64,000 bases of DNA from Mycobacterium sp. 852002-40037_SCH5390672. Its GTDB lineage: Bacteria > Actinomycetota > Actinomycetes > Mycobacteriales > Mycobacteriaceae. The DNA lies in the NCBI RefSeq assembly GCF_001665875.1, contig NZ_LZTA01000001.1:62001-126000 (forward strand), written 5' to 3'. The position numbers and the translations under genes were made by a program. The notes under the pieces are model-generated. The model was given only the letters and a program-made list of their open reading frames with translations, did not search any database and was not told where the DNA came from. Of this stretch, positions 33,503 through 41,079 are shown piece after piece (position 1 is the stretch's first letter; each line of letters begins with the position of its first letter).

Positions 33503-33920
33503 CGAGCACCGCCTTCAACTCGGCTTTGAGCGCGCGAGCAATGCGCCCCTTCTTCTGGGCATTTGCTTCTGGGCCGGCGAGTTCGTCGCGCTTGGCGCTA
33601 AACGACTTTCCCCACTGTGCCAACATTTCGGCGGCGAGCCGCGAATGGTCGAGCACTGACCCCCGCGCGAGTCGTTCCTCGGGCTCGCCGATCTGCCCGA
33701 GCATCCGCATCGTGGCACCTTTCGACACCGACTGAAGGCGGCCCGGCCAATTATTTCGGTAGTCGTCAGTAACGACTGACTGCAGTGCGGCGCCGGCAGG
33801 GAGCTGGTAGGTGTTGTTGTCGTCATGTACCGTAGCTAACCCTATTAAAGCTGAATTACCAAGTGCTGCAACAAAAGTCAGACATAAGACGCGGACTGCA
33901 CAAATGCCCGATATCGACAT
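33486..33920 (-). CDS. Hypothetical protein of the integrase operon, start doubtful
   Basis: A convincing coding stretch runs from LPAGAALQSVVTDDYRNNWP through KGATMRMLGQIGEPEERLARG to the acidic end LKAVLDGDDQ; its stop overlaps the integrase start by 17 bases. The only in-frame ATG is at 33920, but the first 30 residues translate AT-richer DNA with a promoter-like element (33843-33871). A better ATG at 33826 is in another frame, two bases off, at an ACAACAAC run, so slippage may have damaged the start. The protein may be a DNA-binding accessory of recombination; I do not recognize it. Confidence 0.6.
   Translation of the reverse strand: MSISGICAVRVLCLTFVAALGNSALIGLATVHDDNNTYQLPAGAALQSVVTDDYRNNWPGRLQSVSKGATMRMLGQIGEPEERLARGSVLDHSRLAAEMLAQWGKSFSAKRDELAGPEANAQKKGRIARALKAELKAVLDGDDQ
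33843..33871 (-). promoter_or_regulatory. Probable promoter of the integrase operon
   Basis: On the minus strand TTGCAG (33871-33866) and TTAATA (33848-33843) are separated by 17 bases, and an ATG (33826) follows 16 bases downstream. The low GC of this stretch supports a promoter. Confidence 0.4.
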
Positions 33921-34326
33921 ATGTCTGGATTGGCGCGATTAGGGGCCGCCGGCGACGGGCCGACTAAGCCCGACGTCCGCTCGTTCAAGAATTCGTTGAG
34001 CGGGTGGTCGACGCCATTGGCTCGCCAAGTTCGGCGAGGGCACGCCACGCGCCGCGGCTCGGGCCCGGGTCCCGCCATTGGTCAGCGACGCGATACGGAA
34101 GGCAAGATCACGCCCCGCGGCGACCGGGTCACGCTTATCAAGGTGGATCCCGGCGTAGTCCACGTCCTTGCCTCGGTGCCCGTCGGCGCGGACGGGAGAC
34201 AGCGGCCAGCTGGCGGGCGGTCGCCCATAGAACTCTGGCCGACTCGAAGGCGATCCGAGTGCACCGCAGCACCAGCCGCCGACGCGCCGGACTCTCGGGC
34301 GTCAAGGCAGCGGGAGCCGGGCCGTT
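33921..34326. other. 406-base gap with no convincing intact gene
   Basis: Both strands have open frames here but none with normal codon use or a good start. On the minus strand, segments such as LVLRCTRIAFESARVLWATARQ (shown by positions about 34210-34290) and YAGIHLDKRDPVAAGRDLAF (34100-34160) look like fragments of one protein in two frames, so a decayed gene is possible. No RNA gene or clear repeat was seen. Confidence 0.4.
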
Positions 34327-34872
34327 TCAAACAGGAATTTCATACCTCTCGAACTCATGCAGCGGAGGGGTGGGGAGGCCAACCCGCATTACATGTGTCG
34401 CGAAAGCTTGACTGAGATGCTCGCGATACGGTGACGTCAAAGATACGTACTCACCTAGATTTTCAATGCGATCCTTGCGGACGATGTGCAATTCACGGAA
34501 GTTGACGACCAGGTAGTCGTTTAGATTTAGCAGCATGCACGGAGGTATGAGCATGTCCGAAAGTCCGTTGTTGCGAATGAGTGTCTTCCTGAACGATGCT
34601 TCGGCCTTCTTCGAGAGGTTGCGTCGCGGGATGGTGTCGCGGTAGTTCTGCACCTCAGCCGTGAGCAAGCGCGGCATGGAATCATTGACGATGTCACACG
34701 ATTGAGTCAATACGATCAGGTCAAGATCGTCAGGCCTGACGATCAGGTTATCGGGGGTGGACTCGTCGGCTTCCTCGAATACTCGGGCAGACCGTAATAT
34801 GGTGCCCTGCAACAACTCGGCTGACTTCTCGTACCATGCCGCGTGTTTCGCATCGACATCCTCGTCCACCAT
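34327..34872 (-). CDS. Cargo protein C with TQSCD motif (unknown function)
   Basis: The 181-residue protein has no signal or membrane segment. Its most striking feature is LIVLTQSCDIVND (T56-D60), a hydrophobic strand followed by T-Q-S-C-D, which looks like an active or metal site. Other blocks are LQGTILRSARVFE near residue 21 and MLIPPCMLLNLNDYLVVNFREL near residue 107. I do not recognize a named family with confidence. It starts 6 bases after the upstream cargo gene, so it belongs to the same operon. It could be an effector enzyme of the three-gene system; that is a guess. Confidence 0.7.
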   Translation of the reverse strand: MVDEDVDAKHAAWYEKSAELLQGTILRSARVFEEADESTPDNLIVRPDDLDLIVLTQSCDIVNDSMPRLLTAEVQNYRDTIPRRNLSKKAEASFRKTLIRNNGLSDMLIPPCMLLNLNDYLVVNFRELHIVRKDRIENLGEYVSLTSPYREHLSQAFATHVMRVGLPTPPLHEFERYEIPV

Positions 34873-34878
34873 CGTCTG

Positions 34879-35469
34879 CTACTCCACCCAACCCTCCGCG
34901 TCTTCGGGAGTGTAGACGCGAGTCGCACGAGAAGCGTTCGGATCGACCGTAACCGGAATGTTCTTGAGCGTCTCCAGGTTGCGAGGTCTAGGAACATACG
35001 TGGATTCCATGTATGCCAGATCGAGCAATGCGTCATCATCGTCGGGGTCGTCATCGGCCGGTGCGCCAATGAGTCCGAACAACTCTCGCCAATCTGACTG
35101 GGTGGATTCGACTCCTTCCCAGATCGATGAAAAGCCGGGCAGCGGAACACTTCTAAAGTCGCAGTGCCTGATGAGACCAACGGTAAGGTCGTTGATTAAT
35201 TGGTTGCGCAGAGCCACGTTGAAGTGAGTGAGAGTACGTGACATCGACTCGTAGCATTCCGTCATGTCCGGAAGGGGGATGAGTGCCGCCGATACCCCAG
35301 CTGGTATGCCAACAAACACGCGACTCTCCGGCGCGGCCACGTGCGTATGACCTGCTGAAATTGGTTGCTTCTCAACTCTGTCGTTACGCCGCGGCGCCGT
35401 GACCGCCTCGAAGGTTGCGGCCGACTTCGGCTCAAGGCGAGCGAGAAGATCCTCAACACTCGCGGTCAC
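34879..35469 (-). CDS. Cargo protein B, acidic protein of unknown function
   Basis: The 196-residue protein has no recognized domain. It contains VFVGIPAGVSAALIPLPD (about residue 51), a middle with LRNQLINDLTVGLIRHCDF and an acidic run APADDDPDDDDALLDL (about residue 135). I chose the GTG at 35469 because it overlaps the upstream stop as GTGA and AGGGAG precedes it; another GTG at 35487 is possible. The composition suggests a soluble adaptor-like protein. Genes A, B and C are packed without gaps. Confidence 0.72.
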   Translation of the reverse strand: MTASVEDLLARLEPKSAATFEAVTAPRRNDRVEKQPISAGHTHVAAPESRVFVGIPAGVSAALIPLPDMTECYESMSRTLTHFNVALRNQLINDLTVGLIRHCDFRSVPLPGFSSIWEGVESTQSDWRELFGLIGAPADDDPDDDDALLDLAYMESTYVPRPRNLETLKNIPVTVDPNASRATRVYTPEDAEGWVE

Positions 35470-36203
35470 TGGAACAACTCCCTGCACTTGTTCGTGATGC
35501 TCGATTCGAACTCAACATTTTCGATTGCATGGAGCATCTCCATCGTGGACATGACATCACCCGTGTTCGTTGGCGCAGATACTTCGATATCGAGCAGGAA
35601 GGCGCTTTCTGTGTCGACATCATGCTCATGACTGCCGAAAGTGATTGTGAGTTGGGCTGATTCGGCGGGAAGCAGAATCTGCGATCGAGTGATGAAGCCC
35701 TGAATCGCCGACTCGCGGTGCGCTTCAACGATAGGGATCGTGAAGTAGTCGGACACATTAAGGGACGGCTCTGGTATCACAATCCGGTTGATGTAACGCA
35801 AACTGGCCGACACGGGTGTGAAGTCGGCTACCGCATCGCGAAATGCAGTCGCCGCATTCTCAAATCGAGCAACCACGTTAGGCCATTCCTCGTAAGGCGG
35901 AAGGGCATTCACACTCAAACATGTACCGTTCGCCACCAACCGCCGATTCTGCTCACGGTTCGAGAATAGAAACCGAGCCGCTTGTGGGTCGACGACAATC
36001 TCGCCACCCTGTGCCGAATTGATGGTGGTCCTGATAGCGCCCATCACGGTCGGGTCCGCCGGGTACTCATCTTTGAGCGCCTGAAAGAGAACGCCGGGCG
36101 TCGCAACCGACCACGGGACAGCTTCGTCGAAGGTCACCTGACAGATCACCTCAACAACCGGCGGCTTCGCATACACGACCCGACTCGGCGATGGGTCCGT
36201 CAC
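35466..36203 (-). CDS. Cargo protein A, TIGR04255 family
   Basis: The 245-residue protein carries the hallmarks of the TIGR04255 family as I recall them: KPPVVEVICQVTF near the start (P14-V19), a FLFSNREQNRRLVANGTCLS segment, the LPPYEEW motif (about residues 101-107), LRYINRIVIP (135-144) and a C-terminal acidic-helical end with ITNKCRELF. The family is sporadic in bacteria and has no assigned reaction. It is the first gene of the minus-strand cargo operon, with ATG at 36203. Genes of this family are often found in accessory regions. Confidence 0.85.
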   Translation of the reverse strand: MTDPSPSRVVYAKPPVVEVICQVTFDEAVPWSVATPGVLFQALKDEYPADPTVMGAIRTTINSAQGGEIVVDPQAARFLFSNREQNRRLVANGTCLSVNALPPYEEWPNVVARFENAATAFRDAVADFTPVSASLRYINRIVIPEPSLNVSDYFTIPIVEAHRESAIQGFITRSQILLPAESAQLTITFGSHEHDVDTESAFLLDIEVSAPTNTGDVMSTMEMLHAIENVEFESSITNKCRELFQ

Positions 36204-36897
36204 CGTGCTCCCTTCCGTCGCTTGCCTCTGGACGAAGGTCGTCCGAGGCTACCGCGTGATCCTGCGTGTTCGGGTGTTGTCCCTGGGCGCGTCACCCCAT
36301 TGTCTGTCAACGCGCAGAGCCGCCGCAGTGTTCCGAGCAAACGCGTAGCCGTGCAGACTCGTAATAGGTTCTGATCTGCGCATATAACTGCTGATTGATT
36401 CTGTGTGGCCGTCCTGAGGAATCCATTGCCGAGTTGAACCTCACGCATGCCGCTCGCCAACAGTCGACGAGCCAGGGCGGGTGGTGGCGCGTTGACGCTC
36501 GTCGGGCCTTTAGTCAATTTGTTCTCATCGGCACTGGGCAGCTGTGCTGGCGAACGACGCGCCGCACGGCCGCAAGTATTCGGAACTCTAAGTCGGTCAC
36601 GTCAACGTTGCGAGAAATCCCAGCTCAAGGCCACCACGAACGTCGCCAACGCGGCGATTTGCGGGTGTCCTAGGTCTGGTCCCGGTTTGCCGGCCCCGGT
36701 TGCGCCAGCGAGACCCGAGGGCGGGCGCGGCCACGTCGCGGCATTGCGTCGCAGTGCGTCGCTCGGGCCAGCCGAGAACCTCCCCGTGCCCACACCGTGC
36801 CCACAGTTACCGGCTATTCAGATGCATTTCGCGTGAACAACAGGTACGTGTTTATGCTGCTAGAAGCCATTTCGGGACGCTGACGCGGGGGATGGGT
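36204..36897. other. 694-base region without a convincing gene; upstream region of the cargo operon
   Basis: Several open frames exist on both strands but their composition is not coding-like. A TTGACA hexamer lies on the minus strand at 36310-36305, upstream of cargo gene A, without a good partner hexamer. The right end near 36790 has direct GTGCCCACA-type repeats. The attR repeat begins at 36898. Confidence 0.45.
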
Positions 36898-36924
36898 AGG
36901 GTTCAAATCCCTCCGCCACCGCCA
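36898..36924. repeat. Attachment repeat attR (27 bp)
   Basis: Exact copy of 32318-32344, preceded by unrelated sequence, so it is the 3' tRNA fragment left by integration. It marks the right boundary of the element. Confidence 0.9.
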
Positions 36925-37052
36925 AAACCGTCCGGCGATCCGTCGCAGGACGATGCGTCCCTGACGCGGGATGGGACCACGTGTCAGGCGATCGCGCCAT
37001 TGCCCGTCCGCCGATTGGCGCTCGACGCTTCCGAACCACTAATTTTCCTGGG

Positions 37053-38057
37053 GTGAACTTCTCAGCTGCTGGTGCAGTCGTGCGGTGGATCGCCCCCTTG
37101 CTCACTGTTGTGGCCATAACCGGCATGGGTGTTGTTGCCGACCCGGTGCAGGTCCATCCCGCGCCGACGATGCGCTTAGTCGCCGACGGCGACCCGTTGG
37201 CCGGGGCGCCCTTCTACGTCAACCCCACGTCGGCGGCCATGCGTGCCGCGCAGAGCGCCGATCCGCCAAGCCCCGAATTGACCGCCATCGCCAACACCCC
37301 GCAGGCGTACTGGATCGTGCCGGGCGGGTCGGCAGGCACGGTCGGGAAGTATGTCGGCGACGCGAATGCTGCCGGCGCCATCCCGGTCCTGTCGCTGTAT
37401 GGAATCCCCCACCGCGACTGTGGCAGCTTCGCTGCGGGCGGCATGGGCTCGGCCGACGCCTACCGCTCGTGGATCGACGGCATCGCATCTGGCGTCGGTA
37501 CATCCCGGGTGGCGATCATCGTCGAGCCCGATGCGCTCGCCATGGCCGACTGCCTGTCTGGTGATGCGCGCCAGGAACGTTTCGACTTGATTCGCTACGC
37601 CGTCGACACGCTGACTCGCGATCCGAACGCGGCCGTATACGTCGACGCGGGGCACCTGCGCTGGCACAGCGCCGACGACATGGCCGCCAGGCTCAACCAG
37701 GCTGGCGTCGGGCACGCCCGGGGTTTCAGCATCAACACCGCGAACTTCTTCACCACCGAGGACGAAATCGGTTACGGCGAGGCGATTTCGGGGCTCACGA
37801 ATGGTTCGCACTACGTGATCGACACATCGCGCAACGGTGCCGGACCGGCCCCCGACTCCGACCTCAACTGGTGCAACCCCAGTGGCCGAGCATTAGGCAC
37901 TCCGCCGACAGCAGCGACCGCGGGCGCGCACGCCGACGCCTACTTGTGGATCAAACGCCCCGGTGAATCCGACGGGACATGCGGCAAAGGTGATCCGCCG
38001 GCCGGCAACTTCGTGAGCCAGTACGCCATCGATCTCGTCCACAACGCCGGGCACTAG
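37053..38057 (+). CDS. Secreted glycoside hydrolase family 6 (cellobiohydrolase/endoglucanase-like)
   Basis: The product (334 residues) has an N-terminal signal or anchor (VVRWIAPLLTVVAITGMGVV) and the GH6 catalytic domain: IPHRDCGSFAAGG with the Asp, the catalytic acid in IVEPDALAMADC, YVDAGHLRWH, WCNPSGRALG and LWIKRPGESDGTC. It should hydrolyse beta-1,4-glucan; mycobacterial homologs (CelA1-like) act on cellulose in biofilm or in plant matter. The start could be the GTG at 37053 (preferred) or an upstream GTG at 36981, which would still lie outside the integrated element. Confidence 0.9.
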   Translation: MNFSAAGAVVRWIAPLLTVVAITGMGVVADPVQVHPAPTMRLVADGDPLAGAPFYVNPTSAAMRAAQSADPPSPELTAIANTPQAYWIVPGGSAGTVGKYVGDANAAGAIPVLSLYGIPHRDCGSFAAGGMGSADAYRSWIDGIASGVGTSRVAIIVEPDALAMADCLSGDARQERFDLIRYAVDTLTRDPNAAVYVDAGHLRWHSADDMAARLNQAGVGHARGFSINTANFFTTEDEIGYGEAISGLTNGSHYVIDTSRNGAGPAPDSDLNWCNPSGRALGTPPTAATAGAHADAYLWIKRPGESDGTCGKGDPPAGNFVSQYAIDLVHNAGH

Positions 38058-38114
38058 AAGGGCCTTGACGTCGAGCCGCGAAGCATGTCGGTGCCGCGAA
38101 TGGAATTGTGATTC

Positions 38115-38145
38115 TTGACCTTTCTTGGTCAAAAGTGGATAACAT
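38115..38145 (+). promoter_or_regulatory. Inverted repeat and promoter-like hexamers before the CAP gene
   Basis: TTGACC (38115-38120) and GGTCAA (38127-38132) form an inverted repeat with a 6-base spacer; TTGACC also fits a -35 box with TAACAT (38140-38145) 19 bases downstream. The arrangement would let a repressor cover the -35 region. Confidence 0.4.
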
Positions 38146-38189
38146 TTAGGTACCAAAAACAGCAAAGCGAGCGCGCGACAAGAGGCATC

Positions 38190-38666
38190 ATGGCCAAGAA
38201 AGTCGAGATCATCGCCGTCTTCGCGATCTGTACTGCCTTCATAACGGCTCCCGGCACACTGTCCGGTTTCGTCGCGCATGCAGACGATTCGGGGACCGCG
38301 CTGTACAGCGGCATCAACCAGCTTCGCCCAGGATGCGGGCCGATCAGCGACGACCCACGCTTGACCGAAGCGGCCCAGCGGCACGCCGACGACATGCTGC
38401 GCAACGGGGTCAGCGGACACATCGGTTCGGACGGCTCGTCGCCGCAGGCGCGTATCACCGCTGCGGGCTACAGGAGCAGGTACTCGGGTGAGATCGTCTT
38501 CTGGGGAACCGGATCCGCTGCGACTGCTAAAGAAGCCCTCGACATGTGGATGCAAAGTCCCCCACACCGAGACATCATTCTGAACTGCGCATATAACGCG
38601 GGCGGGTTCGCCACCGCCTGGGATGGCAACAAGATGACTGCCGTCGGTGACTTCGCGGCGTCGTAA
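38190..38666 (+). CDS. Secreted CAP-domain (SCP/PR1-like) protein
   Basis: The 158-residue protein has a signal peptide (MAKKVEIIAVFAICTAFITA to about residue 32, ending VAHA) and a CAP domain with AAQRHADDMLRNG, HIGSDGSSPQARI, SGEIVFWG (the Glu) and WMQSPPHRDIILN (the second His). CAP proteins are exported and bind lipids or peptides. The ATG at 38190 is the first start. A promoter/operator is visible upstream. Confidence 0.88.
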   Translation: MAKKVEIIAVFAICTAFITAPGTLSGFVAHADDSGTALYSGINQLRPGCGPISDDPRLTEAAQRHADDMLRNGVSGHIGSDGSSPQARITAAGYRSRYSGEIVFWGTGSAATAKEALDMWMQSPPHRDIILNCAYNAGGFATAWDGNKMTAVGDFAAS

Positions 38667-38752
38667 AACCTTTTAGGCCAAGCGGTTTCGGATTGCCACC
38701 TCTCCGGTCGCTTCGCCGGCCCGGTAGCGGTGCCGCCACCCTCGAGCGGCCC

Positions 38753-39280
38753 TCACACGTGGGGCAGCCACCCAGATCCCTTGGGCGACAGCACGAAGCC
38801 ACGGCCTTGCGGGTCTTTGCACGCGGTCGTGCCTGAGTTATCGACCCCGCAGATGATGCCGTTGACGGTGATGGAATGACCCGGAGGAAGCGTTTTGACA
38901 GGGTGTCCGTCAATCACGCGTGATGGTTCACCCTCATTCGTCTGCTTCAGCCCAGTAGTGGTTCCAATCCAATTGACCCCCGTGATTCCCGCATCGGGAT
39001 TTGAAGGCGCGGGAGGGACCGCGGGCAAGTTATTTCCAGTGCACTGTGCTTGATCAGGCATGTAGTTGCAGACGACCCCATCGGGAGTGAGGAAATACAC
39101 CGTTGGCAGGGGCGGCCGGCCAGGGTTGGGAACGTCGATCGTGTAATCGCGGACGTTCACTGGCGCGTCTGCGCTCAGATCGGGAAATCTAGGTGGGTCG
39201 GCATGCGCCGTGCAGGCAACTGAGAACGTAGCTCCGACGAGTGTCGTGACGCCGACCAGCTTCTTCATCACCATATCCAT
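38753..39280 (-). CDS. Secreted hypothetical protein (mycobacterial)
   Basis: The 175-residue product has a signal peptide (KKLVGVTTLVGATFSVACTAHA) and a secreted domain with four cysteines (VCNYM, QCTG, ICGVDN, ACKD) that probably form disulfides. A C-terminal segment GRGFVLSPKGSGWLPHV is typical of mycobacterial secreted proteins. The start may be 39280 or an ATG at 39268. It is 17 bases downstream of the DUF4185 gene, so they are likely cotranscribed. Function is unknown. Confidence 0.78.
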   Translation of the reverse strand: MDMVMKKLVGVTTLVGATFSVACTAHADPPRFPDLSADAPVNVRDYTIDVPNPGRPPLPTVYFLTPDGVVCNYMPDQAQCTGNNLPAVPPAPSNPDAGITGVNWIGTTTGLKQTNEGEPSRVIDGHPVKTLPPGHSITVNGIICGVDNSGTTACKDPQGRGFVLSPKGSGWLPHV

Positions 39281-39297
39281 CCAATCGGTTCAGGAGG

Positions 39298-40941
39298 TCA
39301 ATGATAGGGGCTGAGTTGAAACTCTCGGGTGTTGTACGGAGTACCGAACGGCACGCCGTTCGCATCTTTAAGCGTATTCCATTGACTGCCAAATAATTTC
39401 AAATCGTCCAGCGTTGATCCTGGCAGGATGTATCCACCGTACGGTTGTGGGATGAACTTCGGGGCTCCTGGATCGCCATTCTGCGCAACGAGGGTCGTGG
39501 GCACGTTAGCGCCGAACATTTCGGTCGGGTTGGCTCCTACCCGCACTTCAATACTTCCCTTATGCGCGTCTACGTTGAAGCCAGACAAGACGGGCTTCCC
39601 GCCGATTTCTCGAAAGCTCAGCTCCCCGTAACGGTTCGGGGTTACCTGTACGGCCTGTTGTCCGGGCTTTCCCCAGTCGTTCCCGTTCCAAGGCTGCCAG
39701 GTTGAACGATCGAACACGTTGCCGGGATCCGCACGGTACATGGTGATGCCTCGGCTGCGGTCGAAGGAATCGGCGGCAATGTAGACCTTGCCGTCGGTGC
39801 CCTTGTAGCCGCTGACCTGTGTGGGTGCGTCGCCCGCGCCCCGATACGACCCCGGCACCATGGCCCACCCCTTACCGGGGTCACCGTTGACTTCGACCAG
39901 CCACGAAGCCACTGGCTTCAAGTCACCCTGAGTGCCTGTCACCATCATGTACGTTTTGTCGCCGAGCGTGATCGTCCCGGCCGGCAACGTATCGTTGATT
40001 CCGGCCTTGACCGCCTCTGCTGGCATGGGAAACAGCTCGTGGCCACTACCTTTTGCGCCCGTCAATGGGGCCCCGAAATGCGGGCGCCCATCAGCATCGA
40101 AGGTCACTGGAACGGCGACAGATCGATAGTGCTCGCCGTCCCCGACCTTATTGCCGGAGAACGAATCGCCGAAGATCGCGAGGAACTTCCCGGGCTGCCC
40201 GGGTACCTCGACGACTTCCCCTAGGTCGGCCGCCCCAATTCCTGGGATGCCGGGAATGCCGCCGGTCCCGGCGATCTGCCCGAGATCTCTTACCTCACCG
40301 GGTTTCAGTGGGCTTTCGATCCAATCGTCTACGGCTTTCGGGATGTCGTAGCCGTCGGTATGCAGGGCGCTCATCGACTTCCGCAACGTGTCCGAGTAGG
40401 CATTGCGAATTGAATTCATCTGCTTGACGGCTTCGCGGACATCGTCCACGGCCTGGGCGTGCGCAGCGTCCTTCAGCTTCTCTAATTTGTCGTGTTCCGC
40501 CGGGGGGAGGCCGAGCCCCAAATCCTGGTTTATCGCGTCGATGAGTCTGTCGAGGCCCCGCAGCTCGCTGTCCAGCAGGGCGATCTCTTGAGTCCCTTGC
40601 TTTTGCGCGTCGGCCAAGGCGGCGGCGATGGACTCCAGATCGGCGCCGATCTTCGGCAGTTGTTCAGACTGGGCACCAAGGGATTTGGTGACCCGTTGGA
40701 CTTCATCGGAGTCATTGATCGGGTGGCCACCCTGCTGGTGGTTCCAGGCAGCGGCGAAACGTCTGCGCGCGTCTTCGAAGGCGTGGTCAGCTTCGGCGGT
40801 GTGCCGACCGGCACCATGGAAGGCCTCCGCCAACAGGGATATTTGAAACGGGCTGCCCGCCTGCAGGCTCTGGTTGATCGCCCACGGATCGCCACCGGCC
40901 GACGCGATCAGCTCCGCTTCGGTGAAATTTCTCCACGTCAT
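39298..40941 (-). CDS. DUF4185-domain protein with N-terminal helical domain
   Basis: The 547-residue protein has an alpha-helical N-terminal part (about 1-200) starting MTWRNFTEAELIASAGGDPW, with a pattern resembling mycobacterial type VII secretion-linked or toxin N-domains, then a short loop PGIPGIGAADLGEVVEVPGQ and a DUF4185 beta-propeller-like domain (about 215-547) with repeated YIAADSFDRSRGITMYRA-type sequence. No classical signal peptide is seen. Export by ESX is only an inference. It is followed by a small secreted protein gene. Confidence 0.78.
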   Translation of the reverse strand: MTWRNFTEAELIASAGGDPWAINQSLQAGSPFQISLLAEAFHGAGRHTAEADHAFEDARRRFAAAWNHQQGGHPINDSDEVQRVTKSLGAQSEQLPKIGADLESIAAALADAQKQGTQEIALLDSELRGLDRLIDAINQDLGLGLPPAEHDKLEKLKDAAHAQAVDDVREAVKQMNSIRNAYSDTLRKSMSALHTDGYDIPKAVDDWIESPLKPGEVRDLGQIAGTGGIPGIPGIGAADLGEVVEVPGQPGKFLAIFGDSFSGNKVGDGEHYRSVAVPVTFDADGRPHFGAPLTGAKGSGHELFPMPAEAVKAGINDTLPAGTITLGDKTYMMVTGTQGDLKPVASWLVEVNGDPGKGWAMVPGSYRGAGDAPTQVSGYKGTDGKVYIAADSFDRSRGITMYRADPGNVFDRSTWQPWNGNDWGKPGQQAVQVTPNRYGELSFREIGGKPVLSGFNVDAHKGSIEVRVGANPTEMFGANVPTTLVAQNGDPGAPKFIPQPYGGYILPGSTLDDLKLFGSQWNTLKDANGVPFGTPYNTREFQLSPYH

Positions 40942-41079
40942 GGAGCCACCGGCAGCCGACCCACACCGACGACCATCGCCGCCCCCTTCTGAGCAGGTAT
41001 AACCCTACTACCGAAGGTCTATGGCGGGTCGGTGTTGTTGATTGTCTGCAGCTCAGGTTACGAAGCTCGCAACCTCAAT

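Larger units (their letters stand above)
32345..36924. mobile_element. Integrated element in tRNA-Ser(CGA), about 4.6 kb
   Basis: The region is bounded by identical 27-bp repeats, carries a tyrosine integrase next to the tRNA, an integrase-linked small gene and a three-gene cargo with visibly lower GC and different codon choice than the flanks. All genes are on the minus strand. The integrase reading frame is broken, so the element is probably fixed. No structural phage, replication or conjugation gene is seen, so this is a satellite or genomic islet rather than a complete prophage. Confidence 0.88.

Noticed and set aside
33921..34415. 164-residue plus-strand reading frame in the island
   Set aside because: Its composition is poor (long Arg/Gly/Pro stretches), it ends inside the cargo gene on the opposite strand and has no ribosome site.
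36447..36836. 129-residue plus-strand frame upstream of attR
   Set aside because: No recognizable motif, atypical composition and no start signal; probably an open frame in non-coding DNA.
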